Origin: CAYNWK01 sp964400875
GTDB taxonomy: Bacteria; Chloroflexota; Anaerolineae; Anaerolineales; UBA4823
Assembly: GCA_964400875.1 (NCBI GenBank)
Contig: CAYNWK010000018.1
Location: forward strand, 1 to 42,126
Direction of reading: 5' to 3'
Length of the DNA: 42,126 nucleotides
Part shown: in pieces, positions 15,879-24,373 of the stretch
Position numbering within the stretch: position 1 is the first letter of the stretch
Layout of the letters: every line of letters starts with the position of its first letter
Program-made: the position numbers and the translations under genes
Notes under the pieces: model-generated
Database searches by the model: none
What the model was told of the DNA's origin: nothing
The model's input: only the letters and a program-made list of their open reading frames with translations

Positions 15879-18617
15879 ATGGCTCAGCCCCCGAATTTTT
15901 CATCCGGCAAGCTCTCTCCGCGAGCGGATTTAGGGTTTAAACTGCTGGCCTTGTACATCCTGTTCGTCGGTCCGGTGGTGTTGGCTTCGCTGGCCTTCGA
16001 CCGCATCACCAGCCAGCGTCTGGAAGCGGACGTCAAAGCCAGCGACTTGGCCCTGGCGCGCGCCATCGCCCAGGAGACCAACACTGCCATGGATAATGCT
16101 CTGCAATCCGTGCGGGAACTCGCTGGCTACGAAGCCGTCCGGGATGCCGATCCGGCCGGGATGGAAGGGCTATTCCAGAACTTGATGAGCGCTCGCCCGG
16201 ATGTGAATTTGGTCTACCGTCTGGATGCGGATGGGATCATGCTCTTTCATTACCCCCTGGGCCCGGGCACCACAGTTGGCGTCGACTTTTCCTTTCGCGA
16301 TTATTATTTGAATGCCCTGACAACTCGAGAACCGCTTTTCTCGGCTGGACGGATTTCTCCTACCACCAACGAACCCGTTGCGACTGCTGTCATGCCGCTT
16401 TGGAATGCAGATCGGACCTTCGATGGCGTGGTTGCGACCAATATTCGCCAGGCGTCCCTCAGTACGACTTTGAGCAGCATCGCAGCCGAATACCGGGCTG
16501 AGGACCAGTTTCAGGTCATGATCGTCGATTCGGTCGGTTCAGTGATTGCCCACTCCGATCCTGCGCTGCTGCTCACGGAGATGAACGAAAAATCTCCCGC
16601 TGTGATCACGGCTGTGCTCTCCGGCAGATCAGGCAGCCTGACCGGTTTGAACGAATTCGGTCGGGAATTGCTGTATAGTTTCGTCCCGGTTCAAGGAGCG
16701 GGCTGGGGCGTGATCGTCGCTCGCCCGACGGATGTTGCCTTCGCCACCTTACGCGCCTTTCACAACGGGGTTTTGATCGTGATTGGGGTATTTTTAGGCA
16801 TCGGGTTGATCTTCTGGATCGCCTTGTCAAGACAGGTTATCCGTCCGCTCGAGATGCTGGCTGCCCTCAGCCGCAGCATTGGCGGCAGTGAGGAACTTGC
16901 TCCGGAACAGCAGGAAAGGCTCGATGAGCTGGCTAAACGCCCTGATCAGGTGGGATATCTGGTTCGCAGCCTTACCTGGATGGAACAGTCAATTGGCGAT
17001 CGTCTCAACGAGCTCTCCACCCTGCTGAAGACCAGCGCCGAGGTGGTCTCTACCCTGGATCACCAGGCGGTGCTGGATCGCATCCTGGAACAGGTCGAAC
17101 ACCTCCTCGACGTGGAAAAATGCGCCGTAGTCGCTCTCGATGAAAACAGCGGTCGTTTCCGCGCCCAGGCCAGCCGCGGTCTTTCCAAGCGTTATACCGA
17201 GCAGATCAGCATCGATCCGGAAGAACCCCAATCCGTGACTTTACGGGCGATCCGTACGGGTGAACCGATCCAGATTGACGATACGGAGAAGGACCCAACG
17301 TACACAGCAATGCGCCCGCGCGGACGCGCCGAGGGTTACCGCTCGATGATCGCCGTCCCGCTTAACGCCCAACACGCGCCTCCCTCCGCCCTGATCGTCT
17401 ACAAACCGGAACCCCATCATTTCACGCAACGGGAGATCAATCTGCTGAGCAATTTCGCCAACCATGCAGCCATGGCGATCGAAAACGCAGCCTTGTACGC
17501 CCGCAGCGACATGCGCCTTCAAGAACAGTCTCGTCGGCTGGAAGCCCTGATACAATCCCTCCAGGACGGTTTAATTCTGGAGGATTTGAAGGGTCGCGTG
17601 CTGTATGCCAACCGGCGGATCACCGAATTGGTGGAATTACCTTGGGAGGAGATCAGCGGCGCGACGGTCGACAAACTGTGGGAACGAATTCTAGTTAAAG
17701 CAGAAAATACCCATATCAACCCACGGGAGAAAACCCGCCAGGCGGTGCTCTCAGCCCTGGACGGCAGCGGATCTCGACAGGCAGAGGTCGCCATCGAAGA
17801 AGGCAATCGATTGCGCTATTTGCGCTTACAGGTGTTCGACGTGACAGACGCCCAAGGCTTGCGCATCGGCCGGGGCCAATTTCTACGCGACGTCACCGCT
17901 CGCCGGGAGCTGGACCGCATGAAATCCAGCCTGATTTCCACCGTGTCGCATGAATTGAGGACCCCGCTGGCTGCGATCAAAGGCTACGCCAGCACCCTGC
18001 TGGCCGAGGACGTGGAGTGGGATCCCCTCGCGCAGCGGGAATTCCTCGAGATCATCTCCTCCGAAACCGATCGCTTGAGCGACCTGGTCGATGACCTGCT
18101 CGACATGTCTAGGATCGAAGCCGGGAACCTGACCGTCTCCAAGGTCTCCAGCGATCTACCCGAGCTGATCGCCAGGGCAGCCCAACGCTCTCACCCCTTA
18201 CCCGGTGACCGCCTTGATATCATTCTTCCCCCCGATTTACCCAATATCTTCGTCGATCCACAGCGTATCGAGGTGGTCTTGCGCAACCTCATCGAAAACG
18301 CTACGAAATACTCTGAGGAGGGATCTCCAGTCCGGGTGCTCGTGGCGGTACGCGGCGCAGATCTGCTCGTAAGGGTGGAGGACGAGGGACCCGGCATACC
18401 CATCGAACACAGCGACAGGATCTTCGACAGCTTCTTCCGAATCCAGAACGGGCTGGTACGAGAAGCACCTGGCGCCGGTATTGGCCTGGCGATCTGCCAG
18501 GGTTTTGTTCGCGCCCATGGTGGCGAGATCTGGATCGAACCCCGACCTAAGGGTACTTGTGTGGCATTTTCGCTCCCACTCGAATCGCAGCCGCAGCCGT
18601 CAACCGTACCTCAGTAA
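15879..18617 (+). CDS. Membrane sensor histidine kinase (Cache-HAMP-GAF-PAS-HisKA-HATPase)
   Basis: Sensor kinase of 912 residues. TM1 is about 20-42, a periplasmic double-Cache-like sensor about 43-290, TM2 about 295-316, HAMP about 317-370, GAF about 390-540, and PAS about 553-672. HisKA has the phospho-acceptor His691 in SHELRTPLAAIKGY, then HATPase_c with the N box (NLIENATKYS), G1 (DEGPGI) and G2 (GAGIGLAI). The Cache domain suggests that it senses a small ligand such as an amino or organic acid. No ribosome site is visible before the ATG. The response regulator gene starts three bases after its stop, so the two are a cognate pair. The amino-acid-type importer next downstream is a plausible target. 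Confidence 0.94.
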   Translation: MAQPPNFSSGKLSPRADLGFKLLALYILFVGPVVLASLAFDRITSQRLEADVKASDLALARAIAQETNTAMDNALQSVRELAGYEAVRDADPAGMEGLFQNLMSARPDVNLVYRLDADGIMLFHYPLGPGTTVGVDFSFRDYYLNALTTREPLFSAGRISPTTNEPVATAVMPLWNADRTFDGVVATNIRQASLSTTLSSIAAEYRAEDQFQVMIVDSVGSVIAHSDPALLLTEMNEKSPAVITAVLSGRSGSLTGLNEFGRELLYSFVPVQGAGWGVIVARPTDVAFATLRAFHNGVLIVIGVFLGIGLIFWIALSRQVIRPLEMLAALSRSIGGSEELAPEQQERLDELAKRPDQVGYLVRSLTWMEQSIGDRLNELSTLLKTSAEVVSTLDHQAVLDRILEQVEHLLDVEKCAVVALDENSGRFRAQASRGLSKRYTEQISIDPEEPQSVTLRAIRTGEPIQIDDTEKDPTYTAMRPRGRAEGYRSMIAVPLNAQHAPPSALIVYKPEPHHFTQREINLLSNFANHAAMAIENAALYARSDMRLQEQSRRLEALIQSLQDGLILEDLKGRVLYANRRITELVELPWEEISGATVDKLWERILVKAENTHINPREKTRQAVLSALDGSGSRQAEVAIEEGNRLRYLRLQVFDVTDAQGLRIGRGQFLRDVTARRELDRMKSSLISTVSHELRTPLAAIKGYASTLLAEDVEWDPLAQREFLEIISSETDRLSDLVDDLLDMSRIEAGNLTVSKVSSDLPELIARAAQRSHPLPGDRLDIILPPDLPNIFVDPQRIEVVLRNLIENATKYSEEGSPVRVLVAVRGADLLVRVEDEGPGIPIEHSDRIFDSFFRIQNGLVREAPGAGIGLAICQGFVRAHGGEIWIEPRPKGTCVAFSLPLESQPQPSTVPQ

Positions 18618-18620
18618 AAA

Positions 18621-19316
18621 ATGAATTCTAACCCCATCGTGCTCGTCGTCGATGACGAAAAACCGCTGCGCGATTTCGTCCGACGCAACCTGGAAGTGCG
18701 CGGTTTTAATTTGCTAACCGCCGCCAATGGCCTGGAAGCGCTTGCGGCTTTTAACACTCACTCGGTCGATCTGGTCATATTAGACCTGATGATGCCGCGC
18801 ATGGACGGCATGGAGACGATCCGGCGAATACGGGAGAGCTCCACCGTCCCAGTTGTCATCCTATCAGCGCTTGGTGAAGAATCTGACAAAATCCAGGCGC
18901 TCAACTTGGGCGCCGATGACTACCTCACCAAACCTTTTGGGGTGGGCGAGCTTTTGGCCCGAGTCCAGGCGGTGCTGCGGAGAGCCCATTGGACAGAACC
19001 CTCCACCAGGCAAGGCAGTTTGGTGCGCGGAGAGATCGTCGTCGATCTCGAACGCCACAAAGCCATCGTGCGCGGCGAGGAAATCGAACTAACCCCAACT
19101 GAGTTCAATTTATTGGTTTACCTGATGGAAAATCAAGGCAAAGTGCTTCCCCATAGGGCCATTCTAAAGAACGTTTGGGGGCCGGAGTACGGTCGGGAGG
19201 CAGAATATTTGCGAGTTTATATGGGCCGATTGCGGCAAAAAATTGAAGCAGATCCGGCAAACCCCCGTTACCTGTTCACAGAGCGCGGCGTGGGCTATTA
19301 CTTCGAAACAGCATAG
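18621..19316 (+). CDS. OmpR/KdpE-family response regulator
   Basis: Receiver plus winged-helix regulator of 231 residues. The receiver has the acidic pair Asp11/Asp12 (VVDDEK), phospho-acceptor Asp55 (LDLMMPRMDG), Ser/Thr switch region LSALGEES and Lys104 (LTKPFG). The C-terminal winged helix (about 133-229) has ELTPTEFNLLVYL and LRVYMGRLRQKIE, the recognition-helix block of the OmpR class, ending with the canonical RGVGYYFE hairpin. It is translated three bases after the histidine kinase stop without its own clear ribosome site. It is expected to bind tandem direct repeats; one such repeat lies just downstream of the gene. Confidence 0.95.
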   Translation: MNSNPIVLVVDDEKPLRDFVRRNLEVRGFNLLTAANGLEALAAFNTHSVDLVILDLMMPRMDGMETIRRIRESSTVPVVILSALGEESDKIQALNLGADDYLTKPFGVGELLARVQAVLRRAHWTEPSTRQGSLVRGEIVVDLERHKAIVRGEEIELTPTEFNLLVYLMENQGKVLPHRAILKNVWGPEYGREAEYLRVYMGRLRQKIEADPANPRYLFTERGVGYYFETA

Positions 19317-19380
19317 TTTTAACCGCTGTAGACTGTCGCTGATCCGCGTCCGGGGACAAGGTTCAGCGATATCAGTGGAT

Positions 19381-19401
19381 TTTATATATTGTTTATATAT
19401 T
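19381..19401. promoter_or_regulatory. 10-bp direct repeat, candidate response-regulator site
   Basis: TTTATATATT occurs at 19381-19390 and again at 19392-19401, an 11-bp period equal to one helical turn. OmpR-class regulators bind such head-to-tail repeats. It lies in the 207-base gap between the response regulator gene and the importer operon, about 125 bases before the first importer start. The same gap also has a 7-bp inverted repeat (19336-19342 with 19363-19369) without a T tract. Confidence 0.45.
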
Positions 19402-19523
19402 CAGGTCGTCCGTTTAGCATTTTTTTGTGTTCCTTCGTTAAAATAATTTAGACCCGTATTCTGGTCCTGCAGGCCAAACTTCAACCCTATATCGTATCCG
19501 TTTACAGAGAAGGAGAGCGTATC

Positions 19524-20849
19524 ATGAAGCAAAAGAGACTCTTTTGGTTTGGGCTACTGCTGGCGTTTGCCCTTGTCCTGGCCAGCTGCGCCCAGCAACC
19601 AGCTGCGACGCAGGCCCCAGAGCCGACGTCGGCGGGAGAGGAGACCGTTTCCGAAGAGCCAATGGGAGAAGAAGTCACCGCCGTGATTGGCTTTACTTCT
19701 TCTCTTACAGGAAGCCTAGAGGTTTCTTCCAAACGCCAGGTGGACGGCTTTACTTTGTGGTTAAACCAGATCAACGATGCAGGCGGTATCACGCTCAGTG
19801 ACGGCACTGTCGTCAAGTTCGATTTCAAGACCTACGACGATGAATCCAATTCTGAACGGGTACAAGAACTGTACACTCGACTGGTTTCAGAAGATCAGGC
19901 TGACTTCTTGATCAGTCCTTATTCTTCTGGCCTGACCTCTGCAGCCTCGATCGTGGCAGAACAGAACGGCAAAGTGATGGTCACGACTGGCGCCGCTGAT
20001 GATGACGCCTATAAGACCGGTAATACCAGTCTGTTCCAGCTGTACACCCCCGGCAGTCTCTATATGTCGAGTACGGTGGATATGCTTAAGGAACTGGATC
20101 CTGAAGCCAAGATCGCGCTCGTGCATGAAAGCGACAAGTTCTCCACGGGCGTAGCAGAAGGCATTAAGCCCTATCTGGATGCCAATGGCTTCGAAATCGT
20201 ACTCGAAGAAGGGTATGCTTCAGACACCGCCGATTTTGGACCAATCGTCAACAAGATCGCTTCCTCTGGCGCGACCGTGCTACTCGGCGGCGGTCACTAC
20301 AATGACGGTACTGCTCTCGCTCGCGCTCTCTACGAGCGCAGTATTGGCCTGAAATTCGTCTATCTGCTGGTCGCTCCGGCCGACACCAAGTTCCCAGAAT
20401 TGGGCGACGCCGCACTGGGCATTGCAACCTCTAGTCAATGGGAACTGGCAGCAACCCACACGGAAGCAGAAGCCTCCAACATGGGAGTCGAATGGTTCGG
20501 ACCCACAGGTGAAGATTTCGCCTCTGCTTACGAAGCTGCCTATGGCGATCCACCGACTTACCACGCTGCGGGAGGCTACACGGCCGGCCTGGTTTTGCAG
20601 AAAGCCATCATCGACGCCGATTCGGTCGATACGGAAGCCGTCAAAGCCGCTTTGAACGCCATGCATGTGGTTACCTTCTACGGTAACATCCAATTTGACA
20701 CTTCTCCAGAAGCTCACGGCCTGCAGATCGCGCACAAGATGGTCGTGGCCCAATGGCAGAAGGACGATGCTGGAGAACTGCAGCGCGTGATAGTCGCGCC
20801 GGCGGATGTCGCCACGGCCGATCCACTTTACCCCATTCCAGCTCCTTAA
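19524..20849 (+). CDS. livK: ABC importer substrate-binding lipoprotein, branched-chain amino acid type
   Basis: Type I periplasmic-binding fold protein of 441 residues. It begins with a lipoprotein signal: basic n-region, hydrophobic core and lipobox LASC with Cys22 as the lipid-modified residue, then a Thr/Glu/Pro-rich linker to about 50. The mature part has the receptor-family opening IGFTSSLTGSLEVSSKRQ, the WLNQINDAGGI block and YDDESNSERV, as in LivJ/LivK and amide- or urea-binding relatives. It captures the substrate outside the membrane for the LivHMGF complex encoded next. AAGGAG eight bases before the ATG gives strong initiation. Exact specificity (Leu/Ile/Val, other amino acids, urea, short amides) is not readable. 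Confidence 0.92.
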   Translation: MKQKRLFWFGLLLAFALVLASCAQQPAATQAPEPTSAGEETVSEEPMGEEVTAVIGFTSSLTGSLEVSSKRQVDGFTLWLNQINDAGGITLSDGTVVKFDFKTYDDESNSERVQELYTRLVSEDQADFLISPYSSGLTSAASIVAEQNGKVMVTTGAADDDAYKTGNTSLFQLYTPGSLYMSSTVDMLKELDPEAKIALVHESDKFSTGVAEGIKPYLDANGFEIVLEEGYASDTADFGPIVNKIASSGATVLLGGGHYNDGTALARALYERSIGLKFVYLLVAPADTKFPELGDAALGIATSSQWELAATHTEAEASNMGVEWFGPTGEDFASAYEAAYGDPPTYHAAGGYTAGLVLQKAIIDADSVDTEAVKAALNAMHVVTFYGNIQFDTSPEAHGLQIAHKMVVAQWQKDDAGELQRVIVAPADVATADPLYPIPAP

Positions 20850-20861
20850 TGCCCCTATCAC

Positions 20862-20893
20862 ATACATCCCCTCTCCAAGGAGAGGGGATGTAT
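20862..20893 (+). terminator. Hairpin between binding-protein and permease genes
   Basis: A perfect 15-bp inverted repeat (20862-20876 with 20879-20893) with a 2-base spacer and a GC-rich core. There is no T tract, so it is more likely a partial terminator or a 3' stabiliser that leaves more binding-protein mRNA than permease mRNA, as in many ABC importer operons. Confidence 0.65.
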
Positions 20894-20924
20894 TCTATCT
20901 CTCAACTTTTGCGACGGGGAAGAT

Positions 20925-21791
20925 ATGCAACAATTTAATTTGCTTCTTACCTCCCTGCCTGATGGCATCTTGCTTGGGTTCGTATATGGCGTGGCTGCTA
21001 TGGGTCTGACCCTCATCTGGGGTGTGATGAACGTCATCAACCTGGCGCATGGGCCGATCATCGCGTTGGGAATGTTTGGAACATTCTTCGTTTTCATCCA
21101 ATTGGGTATCAATCCCTATTTAGGCCTGTTTTTAATTGCAATCCTCGGAATGCTATTGGGGGTCCTGATCTATTTTGTTGCAGTTCATCGGGTGATTGAT
21201 GCTCCGCACCTATCTTCTTTGCTGGCGACGTTCTCGGTCAACATGATCATCATCGGTCTGGGAACAGCAGCCCTGACAACCTCGCCTTATAACGTGGATT
21301 TCAGCGCTGGCAGTTTTCGAATTGGTTCGATCACGATTCTTGGAACGCGTCTTCTCGCAGCCCTGTTCGCGATTTTGTTCACAGCAGGGTTATATTTGTT
21401 TCTATATAGAACCCGACCAGGGAAATTCATTCGAGCAGTGACCAACAACCGCGCCGCGGCAGAATTAATGGGTGTGCCCTCAACCCGAATATTGGCACTC
21501 AGCTTTGGGTTGGGGACAATGCTGGCAGCAGTATCCGGCGCTTTGATCGCCACCTTTTTCCCCTTCAGCATCTTGTCAGGCGGCGGCTATGAGTTGAAGA
21601 GCTTCGTTATCGGAGTGTTAGGTGGCCTGGGTAACCCGATTGGAGCTTTGCTGGGCGGCCTGATCCTTGGCGTGCTAGAAGGCATTGTTCCCGCCTTTTT
21701 GGAGACTTCCTGGGTGCCAGTCATCGAGTTTGGTTTGTTTGTCGTCATTTTGCTGGTTCGACCGAACGGCCTCTTTGGAGCAAAGAAATGA
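20925..21791 (+). CDS. livH: Branched-chain amino acid type ABC permease LivH
   Basis: Inner-membrane permease of 288 residues with about eight hydrophobic segments. It shows the LivH blocks LLTSLPDGILLGFVYGVAA near the N-terminus, MNVINLAHGPIIALG (about 34-48), NNRAAAELMGVPSTRI (the cytoplasmic coupling loop to the ATPase) and GGLGNPIGALLGGLILGVLE near the end. It forms the translocation pore with LivM. A GGGGAAG ribosome site precedes the ATG. Its stop overlaps the livM start by four bases. Confidence 0.95.
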   Translation: MQQFNLLLTSLPDGILLGFVYGVAAMGLTLIWGVMNVINLAHGPIIALGMFGTFFVFIQLGINPYLGLFLIAILGMLLGVLIYFVAVHRVIDAPHLSSLLATFSVNMIIIGLGTAALTTSPYNVDFSAGSFRIGSITILGTRLLAALFAILFTAGLYLFLYRTRPGKFIRAVTNNRAAAELMGVPSTRILALSFGLGTMLAAVSGALIATFFPFSILSGGGYELKSFVIGVLGGLGNPIGALLGGLILGVLEGIVPAFLETSWVPVIEFGLFVVILLVRPNGLFGAKK

Positions 21792-22759
21792 AAAACTGGC
21801 GAAATCACCTTGGTCTACTTCTGCCGATGCTGGCGGTAGCAGGGTTGGTTCTGTGGCCAGTCGTAACGGATAACGTCTCCACCCGCGAAATCGTTTTCAC
21901 AATCTTAAAAGGGATTGCACTGGCCACCAGCCTGAACATTTTGCTCGGTTATACAGGCTATGTAAGTTTCGGTCATATCGTCTTCTATGGTTTTGGCGGC
22001 TACGTTGGTTTGTACTTTGTAAATGAACAAGGCTGGTCGATCTGGCTTGGATTGCTTGCCGGCGGAGTTGCGTCGGGGTTGCTCGCTTTTTTACTGGGTA
22101 AAGCAATCCTGCGCTTGCGCGGTGCTTACTTCGCCCTGGCGACGATAGGCATCAATGAAGCCATGCGAGCTTTGATCAATAATCTAGATCTGTTCGGCGG
22201 TCCGATTGGCTTGACCCTGAACTTCTCGGTCTACAATGCCTATGGCGGCGCAGCTCAGGCTTTGAGTATGTCTTTTTACATCATGGCCGTGCTGACCTTA
22301 GCAGCCGTAATTATCAGTCACCTGGTCCGCACTTCGAAGTTCGGTTTGAGCTTGCAGGCCATACGTGAGAACGAAGACGCTGCCGAAGTTATGGGTGTTG
22401 TCGCTCCTGATGCCAAGACCTGGGCTTATGTGCTCTCCGCGATTATCCCCGGCATGGTTGGCGTGCTGTTCTTTTTCAAGAACGGCAATGTGGAACCCCA
22501 CTCCGCTTTCCCGCTGACCGGCTCCATCGAATTGTTGGTGATGGTCATGTTGGGCGGCCAGGGAACTGTTCTCGGACCCATCCTGGGTGCTTATGCGTAC
22601 CAGGGTATGCGTGGCTACCTCGTAACCAGCAGTTTCTTCAAGGATATCCAGCTTTCTGTCTCCGGTGTGCTATTGCTGGTGATTGTATTATTCATCCCGG
22701 CTGGCGCCATTGGCTGGCTGCGCCAACGTTTCCCAGGTCTCAGGAGTGTATTGGCATGA
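21788..22759 (+). CDS. livM: Branched-chain amino acid type ABC permease LivM
   Basis: Second permease subunit, 323 residues, about nine to ten membrane helices. Family blocks are LGYTGYVSFGHIVFYGFGGY (about 54-73), RGAYFALATIGINEAMR, the coupling-loop motif AIRENEDAAEVMGV and MLGGQGTVLGPILGA. It pairs with LivH. It overlaps livH upstream and livG downstream by four bases each, so translation of the three is coupled; GGAG lies seven bases before the start. Confidence 0.95.
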   Translation: MKNWRNHLGLLLPMLAVAGLVLWPVVTDNVSTREIVFTILKGIALATSLNILLGYTGYVSFGHIVFYGFGGYVGLYFVNEQGWSIWLGLLAGGVASGLLAFLLGKAILRLRGAYFALATIGINEAMRALINNLDLFGGPIGLTLNFSVYNAYGGAAQALSMSFYIMAVLTLAAVIISHLVRTSKFGLSLQAIRENEDAAEVMGVVAPDAKTWAYVLSAIIPGMVGVLFFFKNGNVEPHSAFPLTGSIELLVMVMLGGQGTVLGPILGAYAYQGMRGYLVTSSFFKDIQLSVSGVLLLVIVLFIPAGAIGWLRQRFPGLRSVLA

Positions 22760-23511
22760 CTGTCTTGCTATCTGTACAAGGGGTCACCAAACGCTTCGGT
22801 GGTTTGCAGGCCCTCACAAATGTGACCTTCGATCTCCCAGAAGGCCAAATTCTTGGGTTAATCGGTCCAAACGGGGCCGGGAAAACCACTCTGTTCAACG
22901 CTATCAATGGGATCTATCCGCCCGAAGAGGGTCGCATTATCTTTCGCGACAAGGATGTGACCACCGAAAAAACCTACTATCATGCCCGCATGGGAATGGC
23001 CCGTACTCACCAGATCGTCCAGCCGTTGAACGATCTTACGGTGCGTGAAAATGTGATGGTGGGAGCATGTTTCGGCCGAGATAACCATAAATTGGGACGC
23101 GCGTCCGAAATTGCAGAGGAAGTATTGGAATTTCTCAATCTGGACGCACGTATCGATCAATTGGCTGGCAGCTTGAACGTCGGCCAGAAGAAGCGGCTGG
23201 AAATGGCCCGGGCCTTAGCTGCCCGTCCGTATCTGTTGCTGCTTGATGAGGTGCTGGCCGGCCTCACGCCCTCTGAGATTGGCGATATGGTTGAAACCGT
23301 CAAGAAAATCCGCGATCGCGGCATCACCATCATCATGATTGAGCACGTTATGAAAGCCGTTATGAATGTCTCAGACCGCATCGTCGTACTGGATTACGGC
23401 ACCCAAATTGCTGAAGGCACCCCGGACGAGATTTCTTCCAATGAAAAAGTCATCGAAGCCTACTTGGGCGATCCAAAACTGGCGGAGAGACTACTTCAGG
23501 AGAGGGACTAG
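22756..23511 (+). CDS. livG: Branched-chain amino acid type ABC ATPase LivG
   Basis: ATPase subunit of 251 residues energising the importer at the cytoplasmic face. Walker A GPNGAGKT is at 37-44, Q-loop Gln86, Walker B LLLLDE ends at Glu165, and the H-loop is in MIEHVMKAV. The signature loop reads LNVGQKKRLEMARAL, with Asn141 where most ABC proteins have Ser (LSxGQ). The C-terminal block ISSNEKVIEAYLG is the usual LivG ending. AGGAG lies nine bases before its start. It forms a heterodimer with LivF, encoded two bases downstream. Confidence 0.95.
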   Translation: MTVLLSVQGVTKRFGGLQALTNVTFDLPEGQILGLIGPNGAGKTTLFNAINGIYPPEEGRIIFRDKDVTTEKTYYHARMGMARTHQIVQPLNDLTVRENVMVGACFGRDNHKLGRASEIAEEVLEFLNLDARIDQLAGSLNVGQKKRLEMARALAARPYLLLLDEVLAGLTPSEIGDMVETVKKIRDRGITIIMIEHVMKAVMNVSDRIVVLDYGTQIAEGTPDEISSNEKVIEAYLGDPKLAERLLQERD

Positions 23512-23513
23512 GC

Positions 23514-24224
23514 ATGGCGATTTTAGAAATCAATAATGTTTCCTCCGGTTATGGAGAAGTGCAAATCTTATGGGGTCCCAACCTGAAAATCGAAGAAGGG
23601 AAATTAACCTGTTTGGTTGGGGGTAATGGCGTTGGAAAGACGACTTTGCTGCGCACGGTGATGGGCTTGATACGCCCTTGGGAAGGTACGATCACCTTCA
23701 ATGGACAAGATGTCAGCCGGGTACCGGCCTACACCAAAGCCGGGTTAGGGATGGTCCTGGTTCCTGAAGGACGGCAATTGTTCACCGACATGAGCGTTTA
23801 CGAGAACCTGGAGATGGGTGCATCCAATCAGCGCGCCATCCCCAAGTTCCAAGAAAACCTTGAACGCGTTTATGAAATGTTTCCACGCTTGAAGGAAAGA
23901 AAGGATCAAAAATCAGGCACCCTCAGCGGCGGCGAACAGCAAATGCTGGCCGTGGCGCGCGGCATTATGGCTGATCCAAAGGTCTTGATGATCGACGAGC
24001 TTTCATTGGGCCTGGCTCCGGTTTTAGTACTGCAGCTTTTTGAAACCCTCCAGCAGCTAAAGGAGCTCGGCATCACCTTGCTGCTTGTGGAACAGAACGT
24101 GCAGCTCGCGCTGGCGATCAGCGATTATGGCTATGTCCTCTCTCAGGGGAAGATCGATTTGGAAGGCCCCAGCCGCGAGTTAGCGCAGGACGAACACGTA
24201 CGGGCTGCCTATCTGGGATTATAA
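23514..24224 (+). CDS. livF: Branched-chain amino acid type ABC ATPase LivF
   Basis: Second ATPase subunit, 236 residues. Walker A GGNGVGKT is at 36-43, the Q-loop region is LVPEGRQLF, the signature LSGGEQQMLAVARG at 137-150, Walker B VLMIDE ends at Glu162, and LLVEQNVQLALAISDYGYVL covers the H-loop position (Gln in place of His, normal for LivF). It ends in the expected AAYLGL. The start is preceded by GGAGAGGG. It is the last importer gene; a large hairpin follows. Confidence 0.95.
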   Translation: MAILEINNVSSGYGEVQILWGPNLKIEEGKLTCLVGGNGVGKTTLLRTVMGLIRPWEGTITFNGQDVSRVPAYTKAGLGMVLVPEGRQLFTDMSVYENLEMGASNQRAIPKFQENLERVYEMFPRLKERKDQKSGTLSGGEQQMLAVARGIMADPKVLMIDELSLGLAPVLVLQLFETLQQLKELGITLLLVEQNVQLALAISDYGYVLSQGKIDLEGPSRELAQDEHVRAAYLGL

Positions 24225-24274
24225 TTCGTGCAATCCTTCACATAGGTAGGCGTTACGTAGTTCCCGGGGAAAGA

Positions 24275-24313
24275 GGGGGTGTTTGGGCGGGCAGAGCCCA
24301 CCCAAACACCCCC
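24275..24313 (+). terminator. Terminator-like hairpin after livF
   Basis: A perfect 13-bp inverted repeat, GGGGGTGTTTGGG (24275-24287) with CCCAAACACCCCC (24301-24313), plus three inner GC pairs after one mismatch. It is followed by TTCTTCCCTC, a weak T-rich tail. Position and strength suggest that it ends or reduces importer transcription before the CBS-ACT gene. Confidence 0.75.
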
Positions 24314-24373
24314 TTCTTCCCTCAAGTGCGTAAGTCCTAATAGTATTTCAACATCCATTTGCAGGAGGTCATC

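Noticed and set aside
19317..19380. Rho-independent terminator after the response regulator (TCGCTGA/TCAGCGA)
   Set aside because: 20-base loop and no T tract, so not convincing as a terminator.
19524..24224. Urea or short-chain amide importer instead of an amino acid importer
   Set aside because: Possible, but no urease, amidase or related gene is nearby and sequence alone does not separate these; kept as an alternative only.
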